A stretch of DNA of 64,000 nucleotides from Bisporella sp. PMI_857. Lineage: Eukaryota; Ascomycota; Leotiomycetes; Helotiales; Helotiaceae. Below the pieces are notes generated by a model. The model was not told the DNA's origin. It made no database searches and saw only the letters and a list, made by a program, of their open reading frames with translations. The translations under genes were made by a program, and so were the position numbers. The stretch is taken from assembly GCA_021307315.1 (NCBI GenBank), contig JAJSPD010000051.1:1-64000 (forward strand), written 5' to 3'. The first letter of the stretch is position 1; each line of letters begins with the position of its first letter. Of the stretch, positions 44,794 through 55,367 are shown one piece after another.

Positions 44794-46285
44794 TCATCTC
44801 AAGCCGGCAACCAACCGATCGACAATATCTGAAGTAAATTGCCACAACCCAGAAGAGTCATGCGCAAGAAAAGCAGCTCCACTCCACCACGTATTTTGAT
44901 ATCCCTGCAGCGCATATAAATCCTTATAAAATCCAGCTTTGATCTCTTTCGGGGAAACCGTGAGCTCGTATGGACTATGGCTGTTGAAAGCCACGATATT
45001 GGCCGGCTCGGTCGTTGTTGTATTTAAATCTCCCCCACTACGTAGTCGCTGCATGGCAGCCTGAATCTCTCCCTTCACATCCTCGTCTCTGAGCTCCATT
45101 CCCGCGGGCGTGCCGTATGCTGTTGCATATATACCTGGTGCTGGTGTGGTCCGGAAGTAGTACACAGCTGGCATCTGAGCAAGACCATATGGCGTAGTGA
45201 GGTTACCCGGTGCAACATTTAGGACGCTCACGCCAAGTGGAATCGCAGGGTCCTTGACTGCAGCGGCCCACAAATTGAAATGCTTAAATTTCTTGAAAAT
45301 TTTGGTTTCACGGCTGTCGGGACAGAACGGATTTAAGAAATTGTCGTCGACGAGGGGAGGAATGGTAATGAGAATGCGCTTCGCCCGTAAGAGGACCTTT
45401 CCCTTAGGAGTGTTGAGGATAATCCTGGTTATTGTTAGTAAAATTGTAGTCGTGATTGATAGATATTTGGAATACGAACTTGATGTACCCATCGGCACTA
45501 GGGACTCGACGAGTTGACGCCACAGTGCTGCTGTAGAGAACATCTTCACCTAACAACTTTGCAGCCTTTGTGTAAAGGGAGCTAATATTATATGGTCCAG
45601 CAGAAATAAAGGTATTGGCAGTTAGCCCTGACAGAAGTCTTGGGTTGAAGTATCTCATGATATATATCGTTGGAACTTGGAGATAATCTCCAAATCCTTG
45701 GGTCCACTGGAAAGCAATTCTAGAGAGACCTGCAAGGTTGTACTTCTCTATGAATTCGCCAAACGTAATCAGCAAGTCCTCTGGGACTGGATAGGGGAGA
45801 TTAAATCCAGTGTCCAGAAACGGATACTTTGCAAGCTGAGCTGCATATGCTCTAAGCGCATCCCGTGGATCAGGAATAAGGTAGTAAGGGTTGATCTCTC
45901 CTGACTTGAAGTCGAAATACTTGGCATTCTCTCCATTGAAAGCAACCGGTGCCGCCGGGACGTTGAGACGTGAAAGGTAGCTGTTGACGATAGAGTTATT
46001 AGAGAGAACAATAACACCATAGTCAGCAGGTCTTTTGCTAATGGGATCCGTATATGTAACCGCATGACCACCAAGGTAATCTGTCTTTTCGACAATAGCT
46101 ACAGTACGTCCAGCATCACGAAGCTTAATGGCTGCGTACGTGCCACTGGCACCACCTCCAATAATTGCAACATCTCGAGTTAGGGTGTGAATATATGGAC
46201 TGGCTGGGGTGTGCGCAACTGGTGTGGCTGCGACACGGCTTGAATAGCACAATGCGCCGATGAGAATGGATGATCGCAATCGCAT
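44794..46285 (-). CDS. Secreted FAD-dependent oxidoreductase (beta-cyclopiazonate dehydrogenase-like family)
   Basis: Two exons: 46285-45480 and 45424-44794, with a 55-nt intron (GTTCGT..ACCAG) rejoining GYIK to IILNTPKGK. 478 residues. A signal-peptide-like start (SSILIGALCYSSRVAATPVA) precedes the dinucleotide-binding fold at 39-48 (VAIIGGGASG) and the downstream EKTDYLGGH segment. The C-terminal half carries ITIPPLV and a closing WWSGAAFLAHDSSGLWQFT region. The layout fits flavin amine-oxidase-like enzymes that include fungal beta-cyclopiazonate dehydrogenase. Substrate is unknown, and no other cyclopiazonate genes are nearby. It is divergent from the carboxypeptidase gene with a shared 1.2-kb upstream region. 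Confidence 0.82.
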
Positions 46286-47471
46286 GATGATGGCTATCTA
46301 GGGGTTCTGAGATAATTCAAGAACTTTTGATATAAATTAGAGCCGTTAAGAGAATGCGTTTGTGAAGTGCATATAAAAGTGAGCGGAGGAGCTAATGCGC
46401 GTTGTCGTAGCGAGCCTCTAGATGGTCATTCATCTTCACTCTCAGCCTTAGGAGTGGCACCAGTCAGGTCCTGCCAGGTAACACCAATCAAAAATCATTT
46501 CAGCTATCTATAAAAACGCCACTTTAAGCTCATGATTTCGGCTCACGGATGCATCTATCTCCTGACACGTCTGAAAAACTGATGATGCAACCTGGAAGTA
46601 ATGCTTGGCAAGACATCACTTCCTCGTGTTTGTCGGTCTGATTCAGCCCTGCGTGTACAAACGCCTTATGATTGGATCATTTGCTCACATTATCGAAGCA
46701 TAAAGCTCCCATCGTCATCCATATATGATTAGCCTTGTCTTTGGCAGTCCGTTCTGTGGAGTGTGTTCCACATCAGCATGAGTATTAGCGTATGCCATAT
46801 CATTGTATGGTGAAGTCAGCTAATTTCCTTTGCCACTATTTTGCACTACCAACCGTTGAAATGAGCTTGCAGCTAGTCTCTAGCCGATTATTGGAGAGTT
46901 TGATTCCTTGGAAGACAATAATGATGCATGGTCGTGTCTGTCTTTTGTGGGGATGACAATCATGGAATGGACATATTGCTTGGCATCAATACAGACTAGA
47001 TTTCTTTTCCCACTCCTCTCATTGTTATGCCATGATCCTCGAACGTAGAATACCAATACCCAACAACAGAAAATGGCACGGTTTGGGGCCCGCGAGCATA
47101 AACAATTGTTGACAACTTTGACAGATTTGTAAAAAGGTATTATCATGTGACTGTAAGTCTATTATCAAGTATCACTATCTTCACTGCTTCTCGTTCCCAT
47201 ATTTACATGATCTTGAAAGCTGGATGGCATTAGGTTATCTCTTTAGTCGAAGCTCTATAACTTATGGTAAGTGTAAACACAAAAAGTATAGTTTCGGGTA
47301 CGATTGTTACTCCGCTATCATCTCCGGAATTTGCCGCGTATTTTAGGCTTCCACCTAAAGATCTGCCGCAGCCCGATATATCTTGGCAAGTATCGCCAAC
47401 CAACCATAATTTGTAAGTTCTTGAATCATCTCGTCTTGTTTCTGTGCCAATTTCTTGCACCAAGAGAGAAT
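46286..47471. other. Shared upstream region, FAD oxidoreductase and carboxypeptidase
   Basis: About 1.2 kb between two divergent genes for predicted secreted enzymes. Probably promoters for both. No specific site could be named and no gene is supported. Confidence 0.5.
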
Positions 47472-49322
47472 ATGGGATCTTGTTTGCTGCTGCTATACTT
47501 TGCGCTTCTCGCTGTGTTTGATCACCTGACCGGCGCATTTGCCAAGCTAGTATTTGTGACTGAAGCCATTGGAGGTCAGAAACCCTTGCTATCTAAGAGT
47601 GCTTTTACACTTCGCGAGCAGAGTGATGAGGTGTGCGATGCTGGCAGTAGGCAATGGACAGGATGGGTGGATGTTTCTGAGGAGAAAAGACTATTTTTCT
47701 GTAATGTTACCCCTTGTCGATAAGCTCGAAATTGAAGACATTAATGGTTTCGCTTAAGGGTTCTTTGAAAGTCGAGCAAACTCACAGGAGGATCCAGTCA
47801 TACTATGGCTTAATGGGTACATAGATATTCCCACCAAAGACAACATGGTAAAGTTGACCTGACATGTTTGTAGTGGCCCTGGAGGATCAAGTCTCCTAGG
47901 TCTGTTTGAGGAGATTGGACCGTGCCAGGTAAACAAAGACCAAAATATCACAGAAAGACATAAGCATAGTTGGACCAACTTTGCCAACGTTCTTTTCATT
48001 GAGTATGTACCCATCCGGGTGCTCCGATACATCCATTGACATATTCCAGCCAACCTGCCGGTGTGGGATTCTCATCAATCAGAAACGGAACAACAGGCGG
48101 ACCAGATAATCTTCAAGAGGCCGCACAAGATTTCAACAAGTTTCTCGCTGTCTTTTTCACTGATGTATTTCCTCAATTTTCTCACCTTCCCTTTCACATC
48201 GCAGGTGAGTCCTTTGGTGGAACCTATGTTCCCGGATTTGTGGACTATATCAGTAAGCGACAACAACTGGGCGTTCCAGACGTTTTCCAAACGCCCATCC
48301 AGTCAATCGTTCTAGTGGATGCCGTCATCGACACTATCCAGTCTGGATCTCTCGGAACGTATGATCATATGTGCAATTTCGACAGCAAGGGGAAGAATAG
48401 ACTGCGGCTGGGCTTTAACGAAACTGCATGCCGAGCTGTTGAAAAGGCAGTTCCTGAGTGTGAGCGGCTTGATCACCTCTGCAAGTCCACTTATGATAAA
48501 GAAGTGTGTGCTGCTGCCTACTTTTTTTGTGCCGGACATATAGATAGTTATCTATTCTCTGGACCAATTGCCCGTAATGTGTACGACGATCGTTATGTTT
48601 GCAACGGTGATTATCCTACTTGCGGCCTCTACGGAATATCCGCGCCATACCTTAACGATCCGAAGGTCCAGAGAGCTTTAGGTGCGGATGGGTGGAATTA
48701 CACCATGATCAATTTTGATCTGGGCACGCGATGGGACGAGAGCAAGGAGTCATTTAGTAAGCTCCCACCAAAGACCTACAATTAGCTCAAGTGTGCAAAA
48801 TCCCGCAAATCGGAATGAGGAATAATCATCAATGGTTGTCTACGGCAAGTTTCATGCTGAGATTTCTCTCGTTGATCTAGAAAAAATACTTTCTAAACTT
48901 ATATATTGTAGTGCCTACTATCCGGGAGCTGACCTGGATATTGGATGAGTCCCCTACAAAGGTATTAGTCCTGCAAGGGAACAATGATATTGTAGTGTAG
49001 GAGAAATCTTCTGTCTCTGTATGTCACATTCCGCTGACCCCCGATCAGAAATACAGAGGGACAGAAGCGCGTATACGACGACCAGCCATGGAACCACCAA
49101 GCTAAATACAGACTGGAGAAGTTCGCCGACTGGTATTGGAGAGGAGAATCTGGCGTCCGGTTGAAAGGGGGCGATTTTAAAGTAGTTGATAAGCTGGCTT
49201 TTGTATCATTTGACAATGCTGGCCACACATCCCCGGGAGATCAGGATGAAGCAGCTGCCTTCATTTTAAGGTGTTGGATCAATAATGGTAGAAGTTCGGG
49301 GTGTCCTTTCGAGATCAATTAG
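47472..49322 (+). CDS. Secreted serine carboxypeptidase (peptidase S10)
   Basis: Six exons by my reading: 47472-47700, 47759-47816, 47874-48002, 48050-48756, 48912-48996, 49049-49322. The sum is 1,482 nt, an exact 493 codons. It starts with a signal peptide (CLLLLYFALLAVFDHLTGAFA). S10 landmarks: WFFESR, WLNGGPGGSS about 93-102, DQPAGVGFS 139-147, nucleophile Ser193 in AGESFGGTY, Asp400 in QGNNDIVVN and His462 in AGHTSPGDQ. All three catalytic residues are present. It removes C-terminal amino acids at acid pH in vacuole or medium. Intron 4 (155 nt) is long and could hide a small exon. The Cys usual in GGPGCSS is Gly. Confidence 0.85.
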
Positions 49323-49752
49323 TCTCGGGCTGGTGGATAGCGGACTTGGTAAGGTTTCTGATAGAGGCAGCGATGACCCAGTTTGATGGTCCAGGCGTTG
49401 GCAGATCTCCCACGTTGTCTTGACAGAAAAGCTTGTTGATCATTGTTGATGAAGCTGCCATTACAGGCCAAGATCTCTCAGAATAACTAGAGCAATAGAA
49501 ACTTCAAATAAACATTTCAGATTCCGCATGTCTGATTGTAGGGTAGATAGCTTGTAGTTGAAAGTACTGAAGGTGGATCAGTTTATGCTGACTGAATTTG
49601 TGGGGTGACCCGTTTCTTGGCATCGAGATAAATTGAACGGATTCTCTCAACCATACCCTATCCTTCCACCATCAATACAACATCAACTGCTCCATCAAGC
49701 ATTCACGCTTCGAGACACAGACACGACATAACCGTCTTGGCTCACCATCACC
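49323..49752. other. Intergenic / promoter
   Basis: About 430 bp between the carboxypeptidase stop and the next start. CT-rich and CA-rich sequence just before the ATG (cacgacataaccgtc...caccatcaccATGG) looks like a fungal 5' UTR. Confidence 0.5.
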
Positions 49753-50001
49753 ATGGCTCCGCAACCACCACCAAAGAAATCCTCCGAACCTGCTGCTTCT
49801 GGCAGCAATGGAGAGGTCCAACCAAAAGACGTTAGCAAGACTCAATGGCTCAAGAATAGTGGGTTTAGAAATATGCATGAATTCATGGCATCATATGGAC
49901 TAAAGATGGGGAATGATGACGATTACGAGGAAGCTCAGTCTATCTACAACGCTCTTAGGAACCATGAGCAGTACGACTGGGAGGCTCGTAGAAAAACTTG
50001 A
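49753..50001 (+). CDS. Small conserved-looking fungal protein
   Basis: 82 residues in a single exon with a strong start context (CACCATGGC). The N-terminal third is Pro/Ser/Lys-rich and disordered. The rest (about 28-80) is a compact helical segment with WLKNSGFRNMHEFMASYGL, an acidic DDDYEEA patch, then ALRNHEQYDWEARRK. Codon use and composition look like a real gene, and I have the impression of a widely shared small fungal protein, but no function can be named. Confidence 0.6.
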   Translation: MAPQPPPKKSSEPAASGSNGEVQPKDVSKTQWLKNSGFRNMHEFMASYGLKMGNDDDYEEAQSIYNALRNHEQYDWEARRKT

Positions 50002-50926
50002 TGCAGTGTCAATAAAGGCAAGGGCAAATATCCTCGATGCTGCATGTCACACATTCTTTGGCAGAAGGTAGAGTTATTGCCAAATTGTAAGTGCTGATCC
50101 TGCTCTTATTTTACCACGAATGGTGCATACCTTGTACTGACCTTGGAGGATAGATACTCGCCTGTTGAGCATCTACCTTGTCGCAAAGGCTATTACTATC
50201 ATACAATCCCTACGAACAACAATGATTTTGCGTTGGGCGCGTTCATGTCTGGAAGATGGGCGGCATACTGTTCATCAATAGTAGGGACCCATAATTGCAT
50301 ACATATCAAAGGATTAGTGGTTTTCTCCGACATGATATAGAGGGCTACAATGTGATGAACAATGGATAAGTATCATGCCTGTTAAATACCTGAGAGGAAG
50401 ATGGCAACGATTTCACGCCCTGGGTAGTAGCTGTGTATGGTAAACATTCGCCTCAGAAAACTAAGTATGTGATCCTTATATGTATATTTACCTCTTTTTT
50501 TTTCTTCTTTTTTTTGTTTCCTATCCTGTCACAAACCCAGCGATGCATTCTGTAGAGGGTGCAAGATCTTCTTTCCACTAGAAAGATGTTCTTAACGGAG
50601 CGTTGGTAGATTGAATCAGGAGGCTTTTCGGAGCTCTCCCTGGGACTAGAAGGCAGCTCATTCTTGCATAGCTACTGCCTTTAAATAGGTTGGTGGGTGA
50701 GGTGCAAGAGAACTTCTCAGAAATCATACTTTGCAAGTCCTGCGATTATCGAACATACTCCGCACTTGGAAGTGTTCATGTTTGGATCGCATATGTCGTT
50801 CGAATGTGTTTGAAGTAATTCCTTGGGTAGGAAAGACGGTGAATCAAACAGGGCCAGCGGCATTCTCTGTCATATAAGTCTTATTTATTTTGTTTTGGCC
50901 TTGTTTATGTACCATTCCAGCCAGCA
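50002..50926. other. Intergenic, no gene seen
   Basis: About 0.9 kb. It contains a T-rich run around 50493-50518 and short frames without motifs. Confidence 0.5.
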
Positions 50927-51409
50927 ATGTCGCCTACTGCAGTTTTTCTAGTACTCCTTGCGTGCCTTGTCAATACTTTATCCCTCCGCTGTCTCCAACC
51001 TGTACATCCACCATTTCAGTAACAAAAAAAGGCCAAAGCGCCAAATCTCAGGATCCTAGAAGGCTGCTTGGAAGCTCAAGGGATTCTCATTTGGTTCTGC
51101 CCAGATAGATGCAAGGGCATGGTGCCGTGGAGCGAACGTGGAAGAAAGGAAACGGTGGCGACTTTTGATTTGAAATCCATTCTTTACCACCAGATCAGCC
51201 CTGTATACATTGGCACTGAAGATAACTCCTTTTTATGTAGAAATAATAATGATTGCTGTGAATGGTGGTATGGTAAACTAAAGCAAGGGCCTCTTACAAA
51301 GTGGCTGAAGCGCTCACCGGAAGTTTCTATGGTAGGCATGATCATAATGATATTTCTTTCAAAAGGCATGTGCCAAGGAGTAAAGAATAACTCCAGCGGC
51401 ACTCTCTAA
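50927..51409 (+). CDS. Candidate small secreted cysteine-containing protein
   Basis: The ATG at 50927 opens a strong signal peptide (SPTAVFLVLLACLVNTLSL). A TAA at 51020 interrupts the frame, but the same frame then stays open to 51409. Removing a 90-nt GTAACA..AGATAG intron (51019-51108) deletes the stop and keeps phase, giving about 130 residues with Cys residues including a NNNDCCEWWYG motif. Without that intron it is a pseudogene with one nonsense codon. Neither reading is proven. Size, signal peptide and Cys content are effector-like; no family recognised. Confidence 0.4.
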
Positions 51410-51803
51410 ATTTAGAGAATGAACAAGAACCGCTACTAAATGCGGTGTTTTGTTAGAGGTCTGATTTTCCCCCACCGGACATCCGCATGTGGAGATGCCA
51501 AACAGCTCTCAAGCGTTCGGGGTTCTCCCTCCGCGAAATTACCCCCAAGCCTCCCTCAGCAGCTCCTGAAAGGGAGAAGGACGGCGTCGTTAGCTTGCCA
51601 GCCATTGAATTGCCTATTTCCTCGTTCGCTTCAATCTCGGTGGGCGAAGAGCGAGGACTGCGGAAGTCCGCTCCATACCTAATCAGTATATATGACCTAT
51701 TTCCTACGCTCATCACAATATATCTTATTCAAGATCTAAATCAATTCTATATATTTCTGAAGATACCTAAGATCTTTGAATTTAGCTCGCCAACATATTC
51801 ATA
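51410..51803. other. Upstream region of the reductase gene
   Basis: About 390 bp. Overlapping open frames exist on both strands (51440-51716) in a moderately GC-rich stretch, but none has a domain. TATA-like tatata runs near 51689 and 51719 precede the reductase start. Confidence 0.45.
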
Positions 51804-52810
51804 ATGGATGCCACAAACAGAAGTGGAAATGGCAATGGCCGCTCCAATGGTAGCAACTACCTCAGCACTGGTAATGGAAACGGCCATCCTACAGCTGGTC
51901 CTCCCATTCCAGGACCTCTGGGCCTCGATGCAGCAAGCTTGAAGGGAAAGGTAGCACTTGTCACAGGCTCTGGCACGTATTATTGACCCCAAAACAGCCA
52001 TTCCAAGTCTAACAGTGCGGCCGCAGGAAGAGGAATCGGCCGCGAAATGGCGCTTGAGCTCGGAAGGAGAGGCGCCAAAGTTGTTGTCAACTATGCCCAC
52101 GCCTCCGAGGCTGCCGAGGAGGTCGTAGCCCAGATCAAGAAGAACGGTAGTGATGCTATCGCTATTAAAGCCAACGTGTCTGTCGTTAAGGACATCATCT
52201 CCCTCTTCGCACAAGCCGTCGCACACTTTGGTGAACTCAACATCGTCTGCTCAAACTCTGGTGTCGTAACTTTTGGGCACGTCAAGGATGTTACTGAGGA
52301 GGAGTATGATCGTGTCATGAACATCAATACCCGGGGACAATTCTTTGTTGCACGAGAGGCGTACAAGCATCTGTCTGTCGGGGGACGATTGATCATGATG
52401 GGCAGTATCACCGGACAAGCTAAGGGTGTTCCTAAGCACACCGTCTACTCCGGAAGCAAGGGTGCCATTGAGACGTTCGTCCGCTGCATGGCTATTGGTA
52501 CATATCCCTACACACCTTCCTTTTATACAACTAACATATTGTAGATTTCGGCGATAAGAAGATTACCGTCAACTGCATTGCCCCGGGTGGTATCAAGACC
52601 GACATGTACCATGCCGTGTGCAGCGAGTATATCCCGGGTGGAGACAAGATGAACAATGATGAAGTGGATGAATATGCGAAGACTTGGTCGCCACTTCACA
52701 GAGTTGGTCTACCGATTGATGTTGCAAGGGTGGTATGCTTCTTGGCCTCGCAGGATGGGGAGTGGATCAATGGCAAGGTTATTGGTATTGATGGCGCTGC
52801 ATGCATGTAA
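51804..52810 (+). CDS. Trihydroxynaphthalene reductase-like SDR (DHN-melanin type)
   Basis: Three exons: 51804-51972, 52027-52497, 52545-52810, 301 residues. Intron 1 appears to be GC-AG (GCACGT..GCCGCAG, with CTAAC branch site), since only this junction rejoins VTGSG to RGIGRE. Intron 2 is normal GT-AG. It is a classical short-chain dehydrogenase: NADPH site TGSGRGIG about 54-61, NSG, catalytic Ser182 (GSITGQ), Tyr197 and Lys201 (YSGSK), and the C-terminal [24 protein letters not shown] and [15 protein letters not shown] closely resemble 1,3,8-trihydroxynaphthalene reductase, which reduces tri- or tetrahydroxynaphthalene toward scytalone/vermelone in melanin synthesis. The Asn/Gly-rich N-terminus is extra. 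No polyketide synthase or scytalone dehydratase is nearby. Confidence 0.9.
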
Positions 52811-53078
52811 GGGATAGTAGTACAGCATATGAGTTATAGGTGGACCGTAATTTAGTGATTAACAAAGATCCATTATGATCAGGTGCTTCGGCATTACCTT
52901 TCTTAAACTCTTGGATCCGTTTGAGTCCTGTTACCTCTATAAGCTCAACATTGCCGTCTATACACGGTACTACCTCTGTATCGTTCAAGAGCGCACGCTT
53001 TGCTAGATTGGCTTTGACATCGTGGGCGGTGTTCTCAGCTACAGCCAGCCAGGCCAATTCTGGGTTTTTCTTCGCAAG

Positions 53079-55367
53079 TCATCCAACCCTCCTTCTCTTC
53101 TCCATGTCTCGATCGCCCAGGCTCGGGTCTGTGTCAGCGCCTCTCTTCAACATTGCATGATTGTCATTTTCGTCATCGACACAGTCGCCAGGGCTAATAC
53201 GCAGTGCATACGGCGACGCCATCAAATCTGCGTCTGATACTAGTGCTGGAACTGAGATTTGTGGCCAAGGGCTTGGTGCAGATGTCCCAGAGAATGTGAA
53301 TGTGCCTCCTGTCATATGACTCGTCCACAAAGCCATTTCTGGTGTAGGTGGTACGTATTCCATCGGTGTCTTTTCTTCGGTGCTCGACTGAACCAGCCGG
53401 GGTGTCAAGCAAGAATCGCCTGTTTCTTCTTCAACAGTCGGAAGGGTGGGCCTGATGTCTCTAGAGAACTTTGTCTGAATGTCATCCAGAATATCTGACA
53501 TCGGCGTGAAGAATGTTTTGCGTGGTCCGGTCTGATTTTTGTAACACTTATTTCGACCCCATAACTGTCCAATCAGTGTGTGAGTCTGGCTTTCCACAAT
53601 TCCCGCACCAGAATCGCCGTTAATGCCAATACCAGATTCGGCCCAGATTGCATCGTTATCAGTATTACCACACTTCTCTACATACCATTCTCTTGTTGCC
53701 TTCCCTGTACCATTCCCTTCGCCGCTAATGTAGGCAGGGCTCATACAGACTTTGCCACATTGACGACCACTTGTTCTTCCCGTGGAATATACAGACGCAC
53801 CTGGAATGATGCCACTTACTTGCGTTATGTTTTTCTCATCAAACTGTCCCCGATGTAAGACGGGTACCCTAGACCTATTAACATTTGCTCTTCCGGAGGT
53901 AATTAAAGCCCAGTCTACGACTATGCTTTGTGGCTCCATGAACATTTCCTCCCAGTATGGATTTTGAGAAAGTACTGTTGCTTTCCAATCCGCTCCTGAG
54001 GAGCATTTTACTGAGCCAATGACCGTTTTGTCCCGGCTACTTTCGTTTCCATCTGACGCATATTCCAACCAGTCAGATTCTGAAGGATGCTGTACTTTCA
54101 AACCAATGTAACCTTGGCTACGCAGTCCGGCAGCTTGGTGCAACGGATGGAAGTTCATTAACCAGTACGATTCTTTGGCAATGCTGATGCAAGGACCTAA
54201 TGTCGACGTCCCATCATCATCGCCCTGACCAACAACAAGCCCAATGGAATCACCCATAGTTGGATGATCGTAACAGTAGGGATTCTGTGGATCACTTCTA
54301 GCATCCAAATCATGCATCAGCCTTTCGATTGTCCCGGTTTGGAATGAGAAATCTAGCAATCCGGCAGATTCGGATGAGAGAAGATCAGAGGTTTCTTCCC
54401 TAATGGCAGTACGAGCACGTTCTCCTGCCTCCTCCTCCGTCAGAATCTCGATTGTTCTAGCATACTTTCCCTCACCGCAATTTACGGATATAGCAAACCC
54501 AGGACCACAATAAATCGGAAGCAACTCGGACAGGAATGGCAAAATGGCATGTTCCCAGAGAATAAGAAATTCAAAATTGGTGCCTGTCAGCGAATTCCCT
54601 TTAGCCCTCTGGTGCGTCAGAATTTGGCTGCGAATCTGGCTTAGCTTCTCTTTAATGGCGACCTTTATTTCACAAACACGTGGCTGACGATCAGTTGCTG
54701 GACGAGCACTAGAATTTCTATCAAGTAGAGGCAATGGACTACTTCCGGTAGCGATCGTTGAACCTATAGTGTATCCTGGGGTACTTGCTTGAGATGAAGC
54801 GACATAATGGTCTGTGAAAATACCCAGCATTGGTTCTGATATCCCAATTTGAAAAGTTGTTGATTCAGGCTCGGTGCCTCTGATGAGTAAACTGGGCGGA
54901 TAGACTTCCCAGTTTGTTACCCGGGCTGAATTCTTCTTTCTTTGGTACACCATGCACATATCGCACTTTATGTGGTAGCAATCTGTCCCTACGCATTTAC
55001 CTTCCCAAGGCTTCGTGCCTTCTCCCTGTCCTAGAAATGGAAACTCGAACAATCCTTCAGAGCACCAGCAGCACCGCCAAAAATATGCTATGCCATCGTC
55101 TTTAATTTTATCCCAACATCTAGCGTCGGGTTTGTTTAAGTGACCCAGCGTGTGAATGGAGGAGAACTTTTCGGCCCTATTTCCATCATATAATGTCTGA
55201 AAACAACCATGATTGCCCCCATCATCGATTTTGGACATCTCATAAAGAGCATCCGATGCATCAACAATATTGGGGACTTTATTTGAATTACATTGAAGGG
55301 AGGATCTTCGAGACTGCTGCGAGTCTAGTTGTCTCTGGGGAGTTTGTTTTTCGCGTTGTAATTCCAT
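53079..55367 (-). CDS. Zinc-ribbon plus chymotrypsin-like serine protease protein, copy 1
   Basis: 762 residues from the first ATG (MELQREK), no intron seen. The N-terminal part has a Cys cluster (about 84-138: RCCWC, then KCVGTDCYHIKCDMC) that looks like a zinc-binding ribbon. The middle is low-complexity, then globular. The second half resembles an S1 protease fold: DSIGL, His407 (WLMNFHP), Asp485 (VVDWALI), the STGRTSG turn, and Ser586 in GINGDSGAGIV, i.e. a full His-Asp-Ser set. The C-terminus is basic (KRGAD..EKRRRVG), possibly nuclear targeting. No signal peptide, so intracellular. It is a paralogue of the protein at 60447-62543, in inverted orientation. Proteolysis is inferred from motifs. 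Confidence 0.72.
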   Translation of the reverse strand: MELQREKQTPQRQLDSQQSRRSSLQCNSNKVPNIVDASDALYEMSKIDDGGNHGCFQTLYDGNRAEKFSSIHTLGHLNKPDARCWDKIKDDGIAYFWRCCWCSEGLFEFPFLGQGEGTKPWEGKCVGTDCYHIKCDMCMVYQRKKNSARVTNWEVYPPSLLIRGTEPESTTFQIGISEPMLGIFTDHYVASSQASTPGYTIGSTIATGSSPLPLLDRNSSARPATDRQPRVCEIKVAIKEKLSQIRSQILTHQRAKGNSLTGTNFEFLILWEHAILPFLSELLPIYCGPGFAISVNCGEGKYARTIEILTEEEAGERARTAIREETSDLLSSESAGLLDFSFQTGTIERLMHDLDARSDPQNPYCYDHPTMGDSIGLVVGQGDDDGTSTLGPCISIAKESYWLMNFHPLHQAAGLRSQGYIGLKVQHPSESDWLEYASDGNESSRDKTVIGSVKCSSGADWKATVLSQNPYWEEMFMEPQSIVVDWALITSGRANVNRSRVPVLHRGQFDEKNITQVSGIIPGASVYSTGRTSGRQCGKVCMSPAYISGEGNGTGKATREWYVEKCGNTDNDAIWAESGIGINGDSGAGIVESQTHTLIGQLWGRNKCYKNQTGPRKTFFTPMSDILDDIQTKFSRDIRPTLPTVEEETGDSCLTPRLVQSSTEEKTPMEYVPPTPEMALWTSHMTGGTFTFSGTSAPSPWPQISVPALVSDADLMASPYALRISPGDCVDDENDNHAMLKRGADTDPSLGDRDMEKRRRVG

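Noticed and set aside
51440..51716. Overlapping frames on both strands before the reductase
   Set aside because: Mirror-image open frames in a GC-richer stretch, no motif; most likely 5' noncoding DNA.
31365..52810. A secondary-metabolite gene cluster
   Set aside because: Oxidoreductases are present but no PKS, NRPS, terpene synthase or prenyltransferase was found.
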